Assembly (NCBI GenBank): GCA_002716625.1
Contig: PBAS01000017.1
Span: 1 to 64,000 of the forward strand
Reading direction: 5' to 3'
DNA from: Phycisphaeraceae bacterium
GTDB lineage: Bacteria > Planctomycetota > Phycisphaerae > Phycisphaerales > Phycisphaeraceae
DNA: 64,000 nt
Positions within the stretch are counted from its first letter, which is position 1. Every line of letters starts with the position of its first letter. The notes under the pieces were generated by a model. The model made no database searches. It worked only from the letters and a program-made list of their open reading frames with translations, and was not told where the DNA came from. The translations under genes were made by a program, and so were the position numbers. Of the stretch, positions 18,547 through 27,584 are shown piece by piece.

Positions 18547-19539
18547 TCAATGTTGTGGCCGCCAGCCGCTGATCGTGCCGGCATTTTTTCTCGCCCCAAT
18601 TATCCATACCGTGACGCCTGCCAGCAGGAGCAATCCGCTGAGCCATTGGCCTCTTGTGATCTTGAGAAAGGAATACTCTAGGTGGGCAATATGTTCATCA
18701 GGTTGACGGAAAAACTCTACAGCGATCCGGGCCAGGCTATATGCTGCGCAGCAGATTCCGAAAATAACTCCTGGTTTTTGCGGGCGTATCCACGCAATCA
18801 TCAGAACAAGAAAGACGCATAGTCCCTCTAGGAATGCTTGGTATAGTTGGGATGGGTGGCGCGGAGTGAGAAAGGGTGATACTGCATTGATGACCTGTTG
18901 ATCACCCGACTGTATCTTCCTGATAATCCAACTGACTGGCCCTGATTGCAAAGCGGTTGTGGTAGCCTGTGCTGGCAGGGTCAAAAGAAGTGCATTGATC
19001 TTATCGCTGCTCCATACGAACATTTCCTGTGGGAACTTAACTGCCAGCGCGAACGTCTCTGCGCACGCACGACCGTAGAGCTCGCCATTAATAAAGTTGG
19101 CGATCCGTCCTAGGCATAATCCCAGTGGTATTGGAAAGGAAACGAGATCCAACACATGTAGCATGTCGAGTTTGTGGCGTCGTGCAAAACACAAGGCTGC
19201 AACAACGATTCCCACGAACCCACCATGACTGGACATGCCGCCTTCGTGAATTGCAAACAGGTCCCAAAAAGGAAACCCAGCCCGAAACTCTATGAATAAT
19301 GACGGTTTGTAAAGTACTGCATAGCCGAGCCGGCCACCAAGGAGAATACCTATTACCATGGCAAAGACTAAATCGCCCGCAAGCGCGGGTTTAAGCGGAC
19401 TGTTGCCAGCATGTACAATCTGCTTGATGATCATGAAAGCGATGAGAAATCCAAGGGCATACGATAGTCCGTACCAACGAATGGGACCGAATGCAAAAGG
19501 GTCCATGTCATGAACGTAGAGGGCAAGTGTGGTGGCCAT
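18547..19539 (-). CDS. lgt: Prolipoprotein diacylglyceryl transferase
   Basis: 330-residue polytopic inner-membrane enzyme that transfers diacylglyceryl from phosphatidylglycerol to the lipobox Cys of prolipoproteins. Recognisable signatures are IRWYGLSYALGF, GGRLGY, HEGGMSSHGGFVG, GLCLGRIANFINGELYGR (the Lgt signature with its essential Arg and Asn) and RHPSQLYQAFLEG. A ~50-residue insertion lies between YGR and RHPSQLY, lengthening the protein over E. coli Lgt (291 residues); longer forms are common in Planctomycetes. It begins nine bases after the end of the RNase R gene, so the two are probably co-transcribed. Confidence 0.96.
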   Translation of the reverse strand: MATTLALYVHDMDPFAFGPIRWYGLSYALGFLIAFMIIKQIVHAGNSPLKPALAGDLVFAMVIGILLGGRLGYAVLYKPSLFIEFRAGFPFWDLFAIHEGGMSSHGGFVGIVVAALCFARRHKLDMLHVLDLVSFPIPLGLCLGRIANFINGELYGRACAETFALAVKFPQEMFVWSSDKINALLLTLPAQATTTALQSGPVSWIIRKIQSGDQQVINAVSPFLTPRHPSQLYQAFLEGLCVFLVLMIAWIRPQKPGVIFGICCAAYSLARIAVEFFRQPDEHIAHLEYSFLKITRGQWLSGLLLLAGVTVWIIGARKNAGTISGWRPQH

Positions 19540-19548
19540 TATGCTTGA

Positions 19549-21861
19549 TTATTTACGTCTTTTGCGTTTTGTCTGTTTCGGTTTCATCATCTTTTTCTGT
19601 GCTAGTCGTACACCCGAGGTTCGACGCCCGGGTCTTGTGGGCTGACTTATGGCGATCAATTCAAGTTGGCGGGCCGCTGGATTCACTTTAACGATACGCA
19701 CGTCAAGCCGATGTCCAACTGCGATGGTTGCCCGGGATCGTTGCGAGACAAGGCACGCCGATTTGGCGTCATGGCGCCAGCGGTCACCCTGTGTGCCCGG
19801 TAGGTCGGCGATGGGGACAAAGCCATCGGTCAGATACTTATCTAACTGTACAAAGATGCCATCGCGGCTAATACCACTGACGATGCCTGGGCAGTCATCT
19901 CCAACTTGATTGCTAAGTAATTGAAGGATAAAGAACTCCTTCAGGTCCCTTTCTGCTGCTTCGGCATTTCTTTCTGTAGAGGAGCAATGGCGGCAAAGGT
20001 CGACCAGGCTCTCATCCGCCAAGATACGAGAATCATTGCGCACGTCTTGCATCAGGCGACGTTTATTTTGCCCACCAGATCTACCGTGTGCCTCGTTGTG
20101 TGACAAATATACATCTAGTATCCGATGTACAACCAAATCAGGGTATCGGCGGATGGGGCTGGTGAAATGTGTGTAGTGATCACTCGCCAGTGCATAGTGT
20201 TCTCGGTGCACGGGCGAATATTCCGCCCGACTCATTGTTTGCAATATCGCTAGGTGCACGGCCTGCTGAATTGATGTGCCTCTTGTATTGGCCAAGAGTT
20301 TCTGTAGTTCCTCGCGGTTTGGATTTAATGGGATAACTTGGCCGGATATACGCAAAAGACGACGCAAGGAGTCCATGTTGTTCTGTTGCGGTTCGGCATG
20401 AATACGCCGGATCATCGGTATGCGATCAAAAAAGCGGGCAACCGTCTCATTGGCTTCCACCATGAACATTTCAATAATTTTGTGTGTATAGGATTGATCC
20501 TGTGGCGTTACACCTTTTAAGTGCCCATTCGTATCAAAATTGAGTTCTGGATCTGGCAGTTCGAGTTCGATCATTCCCTGCCGGCGACGACGGGCATGTA
20601 TGATGCCGGCCAATTCAGCCATGGTCTTGAGCATGGCGACCAAAGCATCTGAGTATGTAGGCTTGCCGCGTGCGTGTCGACCTGCCCCGTGAAGATCATC
20701 GTCAATTACTGCCTGTGCTTCGAGGTAGGTCAATCGTTTGGACGAATGGATCAAACTGTTCATGAATCGCTGGCCAAGAATATGGCCTTTGCTGTCATAC
20801 CGAATGAATACGGACTTGCATGCACGATCCACGCCTTCTTGAAGGGAGCAGATTCCATTCGATAGGATATCGGGCAACATCGGCACCACCTTTCTTGGAA
20901 GGTAGACGCTATTGCCCCGCCGATAAGCTTCGTGATCCAACTCGGATCCGAGTGGCACGAAGTGCGCGACGTCGGCAATATGTACTCCCAGTTCATAGGT
21001 TTGATTGCCGGTTTTATCGACTTGTCTTTCAATACTGATGGCATCATCAAAATCTTTGGCATCTGGAGGGTCGATTGTGCAGATCAAGTGCTCCCTCAGA
21101 TTCACACGCTTGCCAATTGATTGGATATCAAACTTCTGGACGGTGTTCCGTGCCTCGTTGAGTACAGTGGATGGGAATTGTGGCTCAAGTCCATATGCAC
21201 GCATCACGGCAACGGTTTCAACCGAGGGCTTGCCCTGTGGTCCCAGGATTTCTGTAATTGCTCCTTCACCCAGCTGGTCTTCGGAGGGGTACTGGATCAA
21301 TTCGATGATAACCTTGTCGCCTTCAACGGCCTCCTTGGTTTGTGCATTGCGTACGACCACCGGCTCGTTGAGATCATTACCATCCACTTCAACCAACCAT
21401 AGGGACCGTCGTGTTTTCAGTGTACCCACATACTGTTTGTCTACCCGCTTAAGGATCTCTGTGACCCGCCCCACAAAAGGTGCATGACCATCTCGTGTTG
21501 ATTGGCGGCGCGGGATTAATTTAGCTCGCACGCGATCTCCGGTCATTGCATTGCCTGTATAGCGTGCTGGAATGAATAGATCCCCATATTCAGTTGGCGA
21601 ATCAGGTTGCAAGAAGCCGAAACGCCTCCTGGTTATGCGAATCGTGCCGATAAGTTCTGAAGCGGGGGCTGGTCGCCGGACAAGTGAATTATTGTCTAGG
21701 CTAAGGCGATCAGCCATGATCAAATGGTTAAAGCTATCCTCGAACGCCTCATACTCTTCGTTTTCAATGCCAAGTTCCTCTCCAATCTGTCGGATAGGCC
21801 GTGGCGTGTAGCCGGGGGCTGAGACATATTGAACGATCTGATTTGCATACCTGTTTGCCAT
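19549..21861 (-). CDS. rnr: Ribonuclease R
   Basis: 770-residue 3'-5' exoribonuclease of the RNB family. Order: N-terminal winged-helix-like segment (about 1-60), cold-shock OB domains, RNB catalytic domain with TIDPPDAKDFDDAIS (acidic Mg2+ ligands), HYTHFTSPIRRYPDLVVHR, and a C-terminal S1 domain (GIVSGISRDGIFVQLD). It ends in a strongly basic tail (KKMMKPKQTKRKRRK) as RNase R does; RNase II lacks this. It degrades structured RNA in the cytoplasm. Divergent from the YlbF-like gene at 21978, with about 115 bp between. Confidence 0.95.
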   Translation of the reverse strand: MANRYANQIVQYVSAPGYTPRPIRQIGEELGIENEEYEAFEDSFNHLIMADRLSLDNNSLVRRPAPASELIGTIRITRRRFGFLQPDSPTEYGDLFIPARYTGNAMTGDRVRAKLIPRRQSTRDGHAPFVGRVTEILKRVDKQYVGTLKTRRSLWLVEVDGNDLNEPVVVRNAQTKEAVEGDKVIIELIQYPSEDQLGEGAITEILGPQGKPSVETVAVMRAYGLEPQFPSTVLNEARNTVQKFDIQSIGKRVNLREHLICTIDPPDAKDFDDAISIERQVDKTGNQTYELGVHIADVAHFVPLGSELDHEAYRRGNSVYLPRKVVPMLPDILSNGICSLQEGVDRACKSVFIRYDSKGHILGQRFMNSLIHSSKRLTYLEAQAVIDDDLHGAGRHARGKPTYSDALVAMLKTMAELAGIIHARRRRQGMIELELPDPELNFDTNGHLKGVTPQDQSYTHKIIEMFMVEANETVARFFDRIPMIRRIHAEPQQNNMDSLRRLLRISGQVIPLNPNREELQKLLANTRGTSIQQAVHLAILQTMSRAEYSPVHREHYALASDHYTHFTSPIRRYPDLVVHRILDVYLSHNEAHGRSGGQNKRRLMQDVRNDSRILADESLVDLCRHCSSTERNAEAAERDLKEFFILQLLSNQVGDDCPGIVSGISRDGIFVQLDKYLTDGFVPIADLPGTQGDRWRHDAKSACLVSQRSRATIAVGHRLDVRIVKVNPAARQLELIAISQPTRPGRRTSGVRLAQKKMMKPKQTKRKRRK

Positions 21862-21977
21862 AATTTGATCCAGGCACCTTAGGTGATGTCCTGGGACAAG
21901 GTCATCCCAATTGCCAAGGTGAATTGATGGGTTATGCTAATGGACGGAACCGTTTATGGATAGGAATACTGACTACC

Positions 21978-22367
21978 ATGGCAAATACTGATGAGATTCT
22001 TAGATCAGCAACCGATTTGGGCAAGTTGATTGCCAAGCATAAGGCATCAATCCAGCTGGAGGATCTTGTTAAGCGTTTGCGTGATGATACCGACGCTCAG
22101 CATATTCTCAACGATTACAACCGTCAGGTACAAAATATCAGCGAGAAGGAGCAGGGCGGTAAGCCAATTGAGGTTGAGGAAAAACACCAGTTGGAGAAGT
22201 TACGCGCCAAACTCATCCAGACTCCAATTTTGCGTGATTTTCAGATGGTACAAATGGATTATCTGGATCTGATGCGGCGGGTCGATGAGGCAATCCAATC
22301 GCCGATTACGCCCCCACAGCCGGCAACTGTTGCTGAGGATGGGCCACTGCCAAATACCAACCCATAA
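21978..22367 (+). CDS. YlbF/YmcA (Com_YlbF) family protein
   Basis: 129 residues, all helical and charged, beginning MANTDEILRSATDLGKLIAKH and containing the LRDDTDAQHILNDYNRQVQ and LIQTPILRDFQMVQMDYLDLM segments typical of the Com_YlbF fold. In Bacillus, YlbF and YmcA act with YaaT in RNase Y-dependent mRNA processing and in competence and biofilm control; in Planctomycetes the family is present but untested. Its position opposite rnr fits an RNA-turnover link, which is inference. The frame opens at 21924, but ATG at 21978 starts the conserved part. Confidence 0.72.
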   Translation: MANTDEILRSATDLGKLIAKHKASIQLEDLVKRLRDDTDAQHILNDYNRQVQNISEKEQGGKPIEVEEKHQLEKLRAKLIQTPILRDFQMVQMDYLDLMRRVDEAIQSPITPPQPATVAEDGPLPNTNP

Positions 22368-22435
22368 GATATTTCTTGCCGCAGGTAAATTTAGGTAAGT
22401 GGGTTTGGGGGTTTGTGTTACTGGCTGGCGGCGGG

Positions 22436-23497
22436 TCAGTCGGATGAGATTTTCAGATCTAACTTGGAAGCGTCAATCCCCAGCGTATTTACAAGTAGAT
22501 TTGTCCACTCTTCGCTTCGCAGCTTGAGGGCCAGCCAGTCTTTTTGGGCGATCAATGGTTTGAGCTCAGTTGCAATTGACGCGGGCCAAGAATCCCTACT
22601 GATGTTTTGGCGATCTACGAAGGTCACGAGGCTATCATCCGCGGTCTCGGCCATCTTTGTGTAGTCATCAATAACTTGCTCAGGCACAATCTGCTCACTC
22701 AATTGCGTGGCAACAAGTCGCAGGTATCGCGATGAGACGCGGGTAATAAGCTGAATATGAGACGCTGGCACGGATTGTTCACCCACAAGTTTTCTGATCA
22801 GTTGATGTGACAAGCGGCGCAACGCTTTAGTCTCGGTGATTAATGGCATGCTTGGGTTTGCAAGATGGACGGGAATGCGTTCGTTGAGTGACAGCAGAAT
22901 CTGCGGGGCAGCGTCCTGGATGGTTAGCTGCGCCAATGCCAGCATCAACTGCTGAGTCACCAATTCAATGTTTTCAAGTTTAACCGCCTCGGAAAGTGCG
23001 GTTAACAGCTCTTTTTGCTGGGGGTCGGCTGCTTCAGCTGCGGCAGAACTATTTAGGGTTTTGGCTGCCCAGTACCGTACCGCTGGGTGGGGATCCTTGA
23101 GGGCCATTAAATAAAGAGATACATCCGAGGAATCTTTGAGCCCCGCAGAGATGATCATGATATTAATACGGATAATGTCCCGCTGACCTTCAAATGCTTG
23201 CCGCAATGCTATCCGGAGTGTATTGCGGTATTCGTTCAGAAAAAAGGTTGATGGATCAGATCGAAACGGTTCGATCAATTTTCTTTTTGCTTCTGCGACC
23301 TGTCGATCATCCTCCGATACCAATAAGGATGACCATTGATTCCCATAACTTTGGATCAGGTTTTTCTCTTCTGGATTCGGCGTGCGATCGCTTTTTAAAA
23401 TGGACGTTGGGATGCGGTCTGCCGCCAGAAGATTAGAGGACAGGTACAGTGAAAACAACGCTGTAGCGACCAATGCATATTTTGCCAAACAGATCAT
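22436..23497 (-). CDS. Exported HEAT-repeat-like protein of unknown function
   Basis: 353 residues. A Sec-type signal peptide is visible (basic start, hydrophobic stretch ending in LLAAD near residue 26). The remainder is largely helical, with DPHPAVRYWAAKTLNSSAA near 130-150, a recognisable HEAT/PBS-type repeat, and further amphipathic helices. Such repeats form protein-binding solenoids. No enzymatic motif. Convergent with the YlbF-like gene and followed upstream by the sigma-54 activator, which reads the same way 120 bp away. Confidence 0.7.
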   Translation of the reverse strand: MICLAKYALVATALFSLYLSSNLLAADRIPTSILKSDRTPNPEEKNLIQSYGNQWSSLLVSEDDRQVAEAKRKLIEPFRSDPSTFFLNEYRNTLRIALRQAFEGQRDIIRINIMIISAGLKDSSDVSLYLMALKDPHPAVRYWAAKTLNSSAAAEAADPQQKELLTALSEAVKLENIELVTQQLMLALAQLTIQDAAPQILLSLNERIPVHLANPSMPLITETKALRRLSHQLIRKLVGEQSVPASHIQLITRVSSRYLRLVATQLSEQIVPEQVIDDYTKMAETADDSLVTFVDRQNISRDSWPASIATELKPLIAQKDWLALKLRSEEWTNLLVNTLGIDASKLDLKISSD

Positions 23498-23617
23498 CTA
23501 AACTCCGCCCGCAGCCAGAATTTCGTGTCGAGCACGCCGCACGCCGACACTACACAGGGAGATCCCCAGCTGAAACTTCGAAAGTAACAATTCGTCGGAA
23601 TATGGTCAAACGATTGG

Positions 23618-25303
23618 TTAGGTTGTTTGGAAATCATCTGCGTGTGATCGTGGTAACCGGTTGGTGCCAAGCCTACTTATATTTGGCGAGATTTTCACAG
23701 CAGGTGCTTGCTCGGAGCCGTCGATGTGGAGTTCTTTAACCTTCTTATTCAGCGTGTTTCGGTTAATTCCCAGAAAATCGGCGGATTTTGTCTTGACGCC
23801 GCCGGTACGTCGCAAGGCTTCACCAATAAGTTGCCGCTCTACTTCGCTTACGATCAACTCATAGATTTCGCCCTCGCGCTCCGCAAACCGCTTGACACCT
23901 TCCCGCGCAAGTTTACGGGCGATGGCATCCACCGATTCATCCCGGTGATCCCCCCGCACCTGTTTGGCAAATAGTCGGATCTGCAGAGGCAACAGGTCCA
24001 AGTTGAATTCCTCGCCACTACAGAGCACGACCGCACGCTCGATTGCGTTTTCCAATTCACGTACATTGCCAGGCCAAGGATATCGCAACAGTGTATTTGC
24101 TACGTCCCGGGTGATCTTGCAGAGTTTTCGCCCGTTTTCGGCGTTATAACGATCCAGGAAATGGTCAACCAGCGGCAGAATATCTTGACGACGGTTGCGG
24201 AGTGGCGGCAGATGAATCGTGACCACGTTGAGCCGGTAATAGAGATCCTCACGGAAAGCGCCTTGACGTACCTCTTCGTCTAGGTCACGGTTGGATGCTG
24301 CGATGATACGCACATCCACCCCAAATGTTTGGTGGTCGCCCACGCGTTCTAACTCTCTTTCCTGTAATACACGGAGCAGTTTGACTTGTAAGGCGGGCTC
24401 AAGCGTCCCAACTTCATCTAGAAATATCGTGCCGCCTTCCGCAGCTTCAAACCGACCAATTTTGTCGCGGATGGCGCCGGTAAAAGCTCCTTTAACATGT
24501 CCAAAGAGTTCCGATTCAAGTAGTTGGGGAGATAATGCACCGCAGTTGATGCGGATCAGTGGTTTGTTTTTGCGTGGGGAGTTGAAATGGATTGCCTTCG
24601 CGATCAATTCTTTACCGCATCCGGTTTCCCCCATGATCAAACACGTCGCACGTGATGAAGCCACTTGTCCGATCGTTGCCAGCACATCGGTCATTGCAGG
24701 GCTTGAACCAATAATATTGTCAAATCGGTACCGCCCATTCAGATTGTGTCGTAGCTGTTGGTTTTCTTCCAGTAATCGTTCCTTCTCGATCTGGATTAGG
24801 TGGTGGATCCGCGTGGTTTGAGCGATTGAGCCAGCGATAATGGTCAAAAGCCTGGCATCAGCTGCCAATGAGACTTCGTTGATAAGCGGTTTATGCACGC
24901 TGATGACCCCGACGTAGCGGTCACCATCCTTGATTGGTACACAGATGAAGCTCGTCGGCCGATCCGGATCATTCGTCCCGGTGCCAATACGATTAAGAAA
25001 CTGTGGATCTTTGCTGATATCGGGGATGACGCGGCCTTTGCCCGTCTGTAGGACGCTGCCTGTCACGCCCTCGCCTAGTGGATATTGTCCTTTTTGCATA
25101 TCCTGTGGCGAGAGTCCTACCGCCGCCACAATTCTTGCCATGTCTGTTGCATCATCCCTAAGCAGTAGGCAGGCTCGTTGGATCTCCAGCTTTTCACTGA
25201 TCAGGGCCATGGCACGCTGGAAAACCTCATTAATCTCTAGTCCATCGCCGAGGATCTGGCTGATCCTTTCAAGGATGTCTAATTCTTGTTCGTACCTGTC
25301 CAT
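23618..25303 (-). CDS. GAF-domain sigma-54-dependent transcriptional activator (NifA-type architecture)
   Basis: 561 residues in three parts: an N-terminal GAF sensor domain (about 20-170), a central AAA+ sigma-54 interaction domain with Walker A GETGCGKE, the signature ELFGHVKGAFTGA that contacts sigma-54, and Walker B GGTIFLDEVGTL, and a C-terminal Fis-type HTH (EALRRTGGVKTKSADFLGINRNTLNKK). It activates promoters of the -24/-12 class in response to a small ligand or redox signal bound by GAF. This is the NifA/FhlA layout, but no nitrogen-fixation or formate-lyase genes are present, so the target is open. No -24/-12 promoter was found by eye. Confidence 0.92.
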   Translation of the reverse strand: MDRYEQELDILERISQILGDGLEINEVFQRAMALISEKLEIQRACLLLRDDATDMARIVAAVGLSPQDMQKGQYPLGEGVTGSVLQTGKGRVIPDISKDPQFLNRIGTGTNDPDRPTSFICVPIKDGDRYVGVISVHKPLINEVSLAADARLLTIIAGSIAQTTRIHHLIQIEKERLLEENQQLRHNLNGRYRFDNIIGSSPAMTDVLATIGQVASSRATCLIMGETGCGKELIAKAIHFNSPRKNKPLIRINCGALSPQLLESELFGHVKGAFTGAIRDKIGRFEAAEGGTIFLDEVGTLEPALQVKLLRVLQERELERVGDHQTFGVDVRIIAASNRDLDEEVRQGAFREDLYYRLNVVTIHLPPLRNRRQDILPLVDHFLDRYNAENGRKLCKITRDVANTLLRYPWPGNVRELENAIERAVVLCSGEEFNLDLLPLQIRLFAKQVRGDHRDESVDAIARKLAREGVKRFAEREGEIYELIVSEVERQLIGEALRRTGGVKTKSADFLGINRNTLNKKVKELHIDGSEQAPAVKISPNISRLGTNRLPRSHADDFQTT

Positions 25304-25566
25304 GGAGTGCTTATTTTATAGGCACAAAGTGTTGTGTTCAAATTTGGTTAGCATGACATTGAACATGTGCAGCAGGGTGTCGATGCCTTGAGAAAATAGG
25401 TGCCTGCCCAACAAAATCAATGCAGAATCCTCTTGGAGCCAGCCATTTGGTGAGGATAAAAGTGATGAGGGTGGATGACGCCTTTTCCCCGCACGGGCTA
25501 TTTCCACCAGGCATGACGCGCGGTTTAAGTTTGAACCTAACCCTGATCAGGTCTATTCTCACCCGG

Positions 25567-26127
25567 ATGTCACGCCGAATGTCCTTGGCGGGCCGGGGTC
25601 AACTGGCCATGATTGGTCTGATTGCGGTCTTGTCCTTACCGGGCTGTACATTTAAGGGGGCAGCGACAAACCGAGGCGCCAGTTCCAAGGCGGTGGATGG
25701 GGTTCAGTGGGTTGTTCGCCCGGTTAAGATGCGTGTATTTCCCACGACGCGATTTACTCGTAGTGGTGACGTGATCCTTCTGCAGGCTCGGGTCGAACTT
25801 TTTGATGTGATGTCTGACTCGGTCAAGGGGGTTGGCCAGTTTAGTTTCGATCTGTATGCCATCCGCGTTGAAAAAGGCTCAAAGACGGAAAAATTTCTTT
25901 ACAACTGGACGATCAACATGCGGACACTTAAGGAGCAGGCACTCTATTACGACCCCGTGATGCGTGGCTATCATTTCCCGCTTGAACTTCCCAAATGGCC
26001 AGTGGGCAAAGAGGATCTGAGAATCGAAGTTGTTTTTATTTCCGAAGATGGGAAGCGAATTAATACCCAAGCAAGGTTAGATCCTACGATCCGCTCCATG
26101 GATTTGCCTTCCCGCATTCAGCAATAA
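25567..26127 (+). CDS. Putative lipoprotein of unknown function
   Basis: About 186 residues from ATG at 25567. A basic start and hydrophobic core lead to LSLPGC, a plausible lipobox with Cys27 as lipid attachment site, so membrane-anchored after Lgt and Lsp processing. The mature part is a beta-rich domain (VIEL-type strands, DPVMRGYHFPLELPKWPVGKEDLRIEV cut across several strands). The frame is open from 25420 and an ATG at 25465 has a good GAGGA site, but that start would put about 50 residues before the signal core. Homology not recognised. It sits between the sigma-54 activator and the phosphohexomutase and converges on the latter. Confidence 0.6.
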   Translation: MSRRMSLAGRGQLAMIGLIAVLSLPGCTFKGAATNRGASSKAVDGVQWVVRPVKMRVFPTTRFTRSGDVILLQARVELFDVMSDSVKGVGQFSFDLYAIRVEKGSKTEKFLYNWTINMRTLKEQALYYDPVMRGYHFPLELPKWPVGKEDLRIEVVFISEDGKRINTQARLDPTIRSMDLPSRIQQ

Positions 26128-26134
26128 GAATTTT

Positions 26135-27520
26135 TCAGTTCGACTGTGCTGTAAGTAGCATGCCAACCTCTTGGACTAGTGCCCTGGATGTCGATGGGTC
26201 AGTTGCTTCAGCAATTACACGTATAATCGGTTCGGTATTGCTGGCTCGCACATGTACCCATCTATCCGGCCAATCCACCCTTACGCCATCGCGTGCGTCG
26301 ATGTTATGATTAGAAAAATGGGAACGCATGGTCGGTTCAAGTCTTTCGATAATAGTGTCAGTTATCTCAAATCGATCCTTGACAATCGTATATTGTGGCA
26401 TGCTGTCAATGATTTGGGAGAGGCGTTGACTGCGTTCAGCAAGCATTTGCAGGATCAGTGTAATTCCCACCAAACTATCACGAACGTATGAAATTGCAGG
26501 TAGAATTACGCCACCGTTACCTTCACCGCCTAAGAGACCGCGGTAATCATGTAGTGCGTCCGCAACGTTCGCTTCACCCACAGCGGTTCGCTTGACCGTT
26601 GCGTTGAACGATGCAGCAATGTCATCAATCATTCGGCTGGTCGAGAGGTTTGTGACTAGTACTTTGGGAGTTCTCGCTTGTTGTCTACTGGTTAAATGCA
26701 TTGCGCACAGTGCCAGGGTGCATTCTTCGCCTATGTATCTTCCGGTTTCATCCACAATGGCCAACCGATCGGCATCTGGATCCTGTGCGAATCCAATATC
26801 ACAATTGGCCTGCCGGACCGCATGGCAAAACTCAACGAGATTTTTGGCGGTGGGTTCTGGCGGGTGTGGGAATTGGCCTGTGGGTTCCGCATGTCGGTGT
26901 ACAAGATCTACGCCAAGTTGCTCTAGGAGAAGTGAGGTTGAAGGCCCCCCTGATCCGTGCAAGCTGTCCAAGACAACTTTAAACCGCTGCTTTTGAATAA
27001 GGGCGGTATCAACAATTCCAAGGATTTTTTTAACATGAATTTCCACGGTATTTGGGTTAACCGGTATGGAGCAGGATTCATTGATGCGGGTGCTGGGGAG
27101 GGTTCGATGATACTGGGCAATGATTTGCTCGGCTTGATTGGCGGTTGGAGCAGCACCGTCTGATCGCAGTAATTTGATGCCATTCCACGGAGCTGGATTA
27201 TGGCTTGCCGTAATGACCATGCCTCCGGTTGCGTGCAGGTGCATGGTCATAATAGCCACGCCAGGTGTCGTTGCGATACCCAGCCGGGTTACTTGGCAGC
27301 CGCTATTGGTGAGGCCTGCTACCACCGCCAGTTCGAGTTCTTGACCAGACGCCCTGCTGTCACGGCCAACAACAATATGAACGGGTGCATCGCTCTGGTG
27401 TATGCCTTTAAGCCACATCCCAAATGACTCGGCGTAGCGGCAGGCTACTTCGGATGTCAGGGAGGTGCCGGCGATCCCTCGTAGTCCGCTTACGGTCAGC
27501 ATTAAAGGTTCAGTAGACAT
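26135..27520 (-). CDS. Phosphohexomutase (phosphomannomutase / phosphoglucosamine mutase family)
   Basis: About 461 residues from ATG at 27520. Four-domain alpha-D-phosphohexomutase: the N-terminal SGLRGIAG loop, the phosphoserine loop GGMVITASHNP, the Mg2+-binding DPDADRLAIVD, the sugar-binding GGEGNGGVI, and a C-terminal phosphate-binding RASNTEPIIRVI. It interconverts hexose or glucosamine 1- and 6-phosphates; EGNGG is the loop that distinguishes PMM/GlmM-type from glucose-type enzymes, but mannose versus glucosamine cannot be decided here. The longer frame to 27604 would overlap the divergent moeA start. Confidence 0.9.
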   Translation of the reverse strand: MSTEPLMLTVSGLRGIAGTSLTSEVACRYAESFGMWLKGIHQSDAPVHIVVGRDSRASGQELELAVVAGLTNSGCQVTRLGIATTPGVAIMTMHLHATGGMVITASHNPAPWNGIKLLRSDGAAPTANQAEQIIAQYHRTLPSTRINESCSIPVNPNTVEIHVKKILGIVDTALIQKQRFKVVLDSLHGSGGPSTSLLLEQLGVDLVHRHAEPTGQFPHPPEPTAKNLVEFCHAVRQANCDIGFAQDPDADRLAIVDETGRYIGEECTLALCAMHLTSRQQARTPKVLVTNLSTSRMIDDIAASFNATVKRTAVGEANVADALHDYRGLLGGEGNGGVILPAISYVRDSLVGITLILQMLAERSQRLSQIIDSMPQYTIVKDRFEITDTIIERLEPTMRSHFSNHNIDARDGVRVDWPDRWVHVRASNTEPIIRVIAEATDPSTSRALVQEVGMLLTAQSN

Positions 27521-27584
27521 TTTGAGCCCAGCCAGTTGATGCCCGCTAGAGTTATTGCCCCCGGCCACATATCCTATCGTCGCC

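Noticed and set aside
24291-24821. 176-codon open frame opposite the sigma-54 activator
   Set aside because: Antisense shadow of a highly conserved AAA+ domain; Ser/Arg-rich translation, no ribosome-binding site.
23618-25303. Naming the sigma-54 activator nifA
   Set aside because: Architecture fits, but no nitrogen-fixation genes are present and GAF/sigma-54/Fis proteins serve many pathways.
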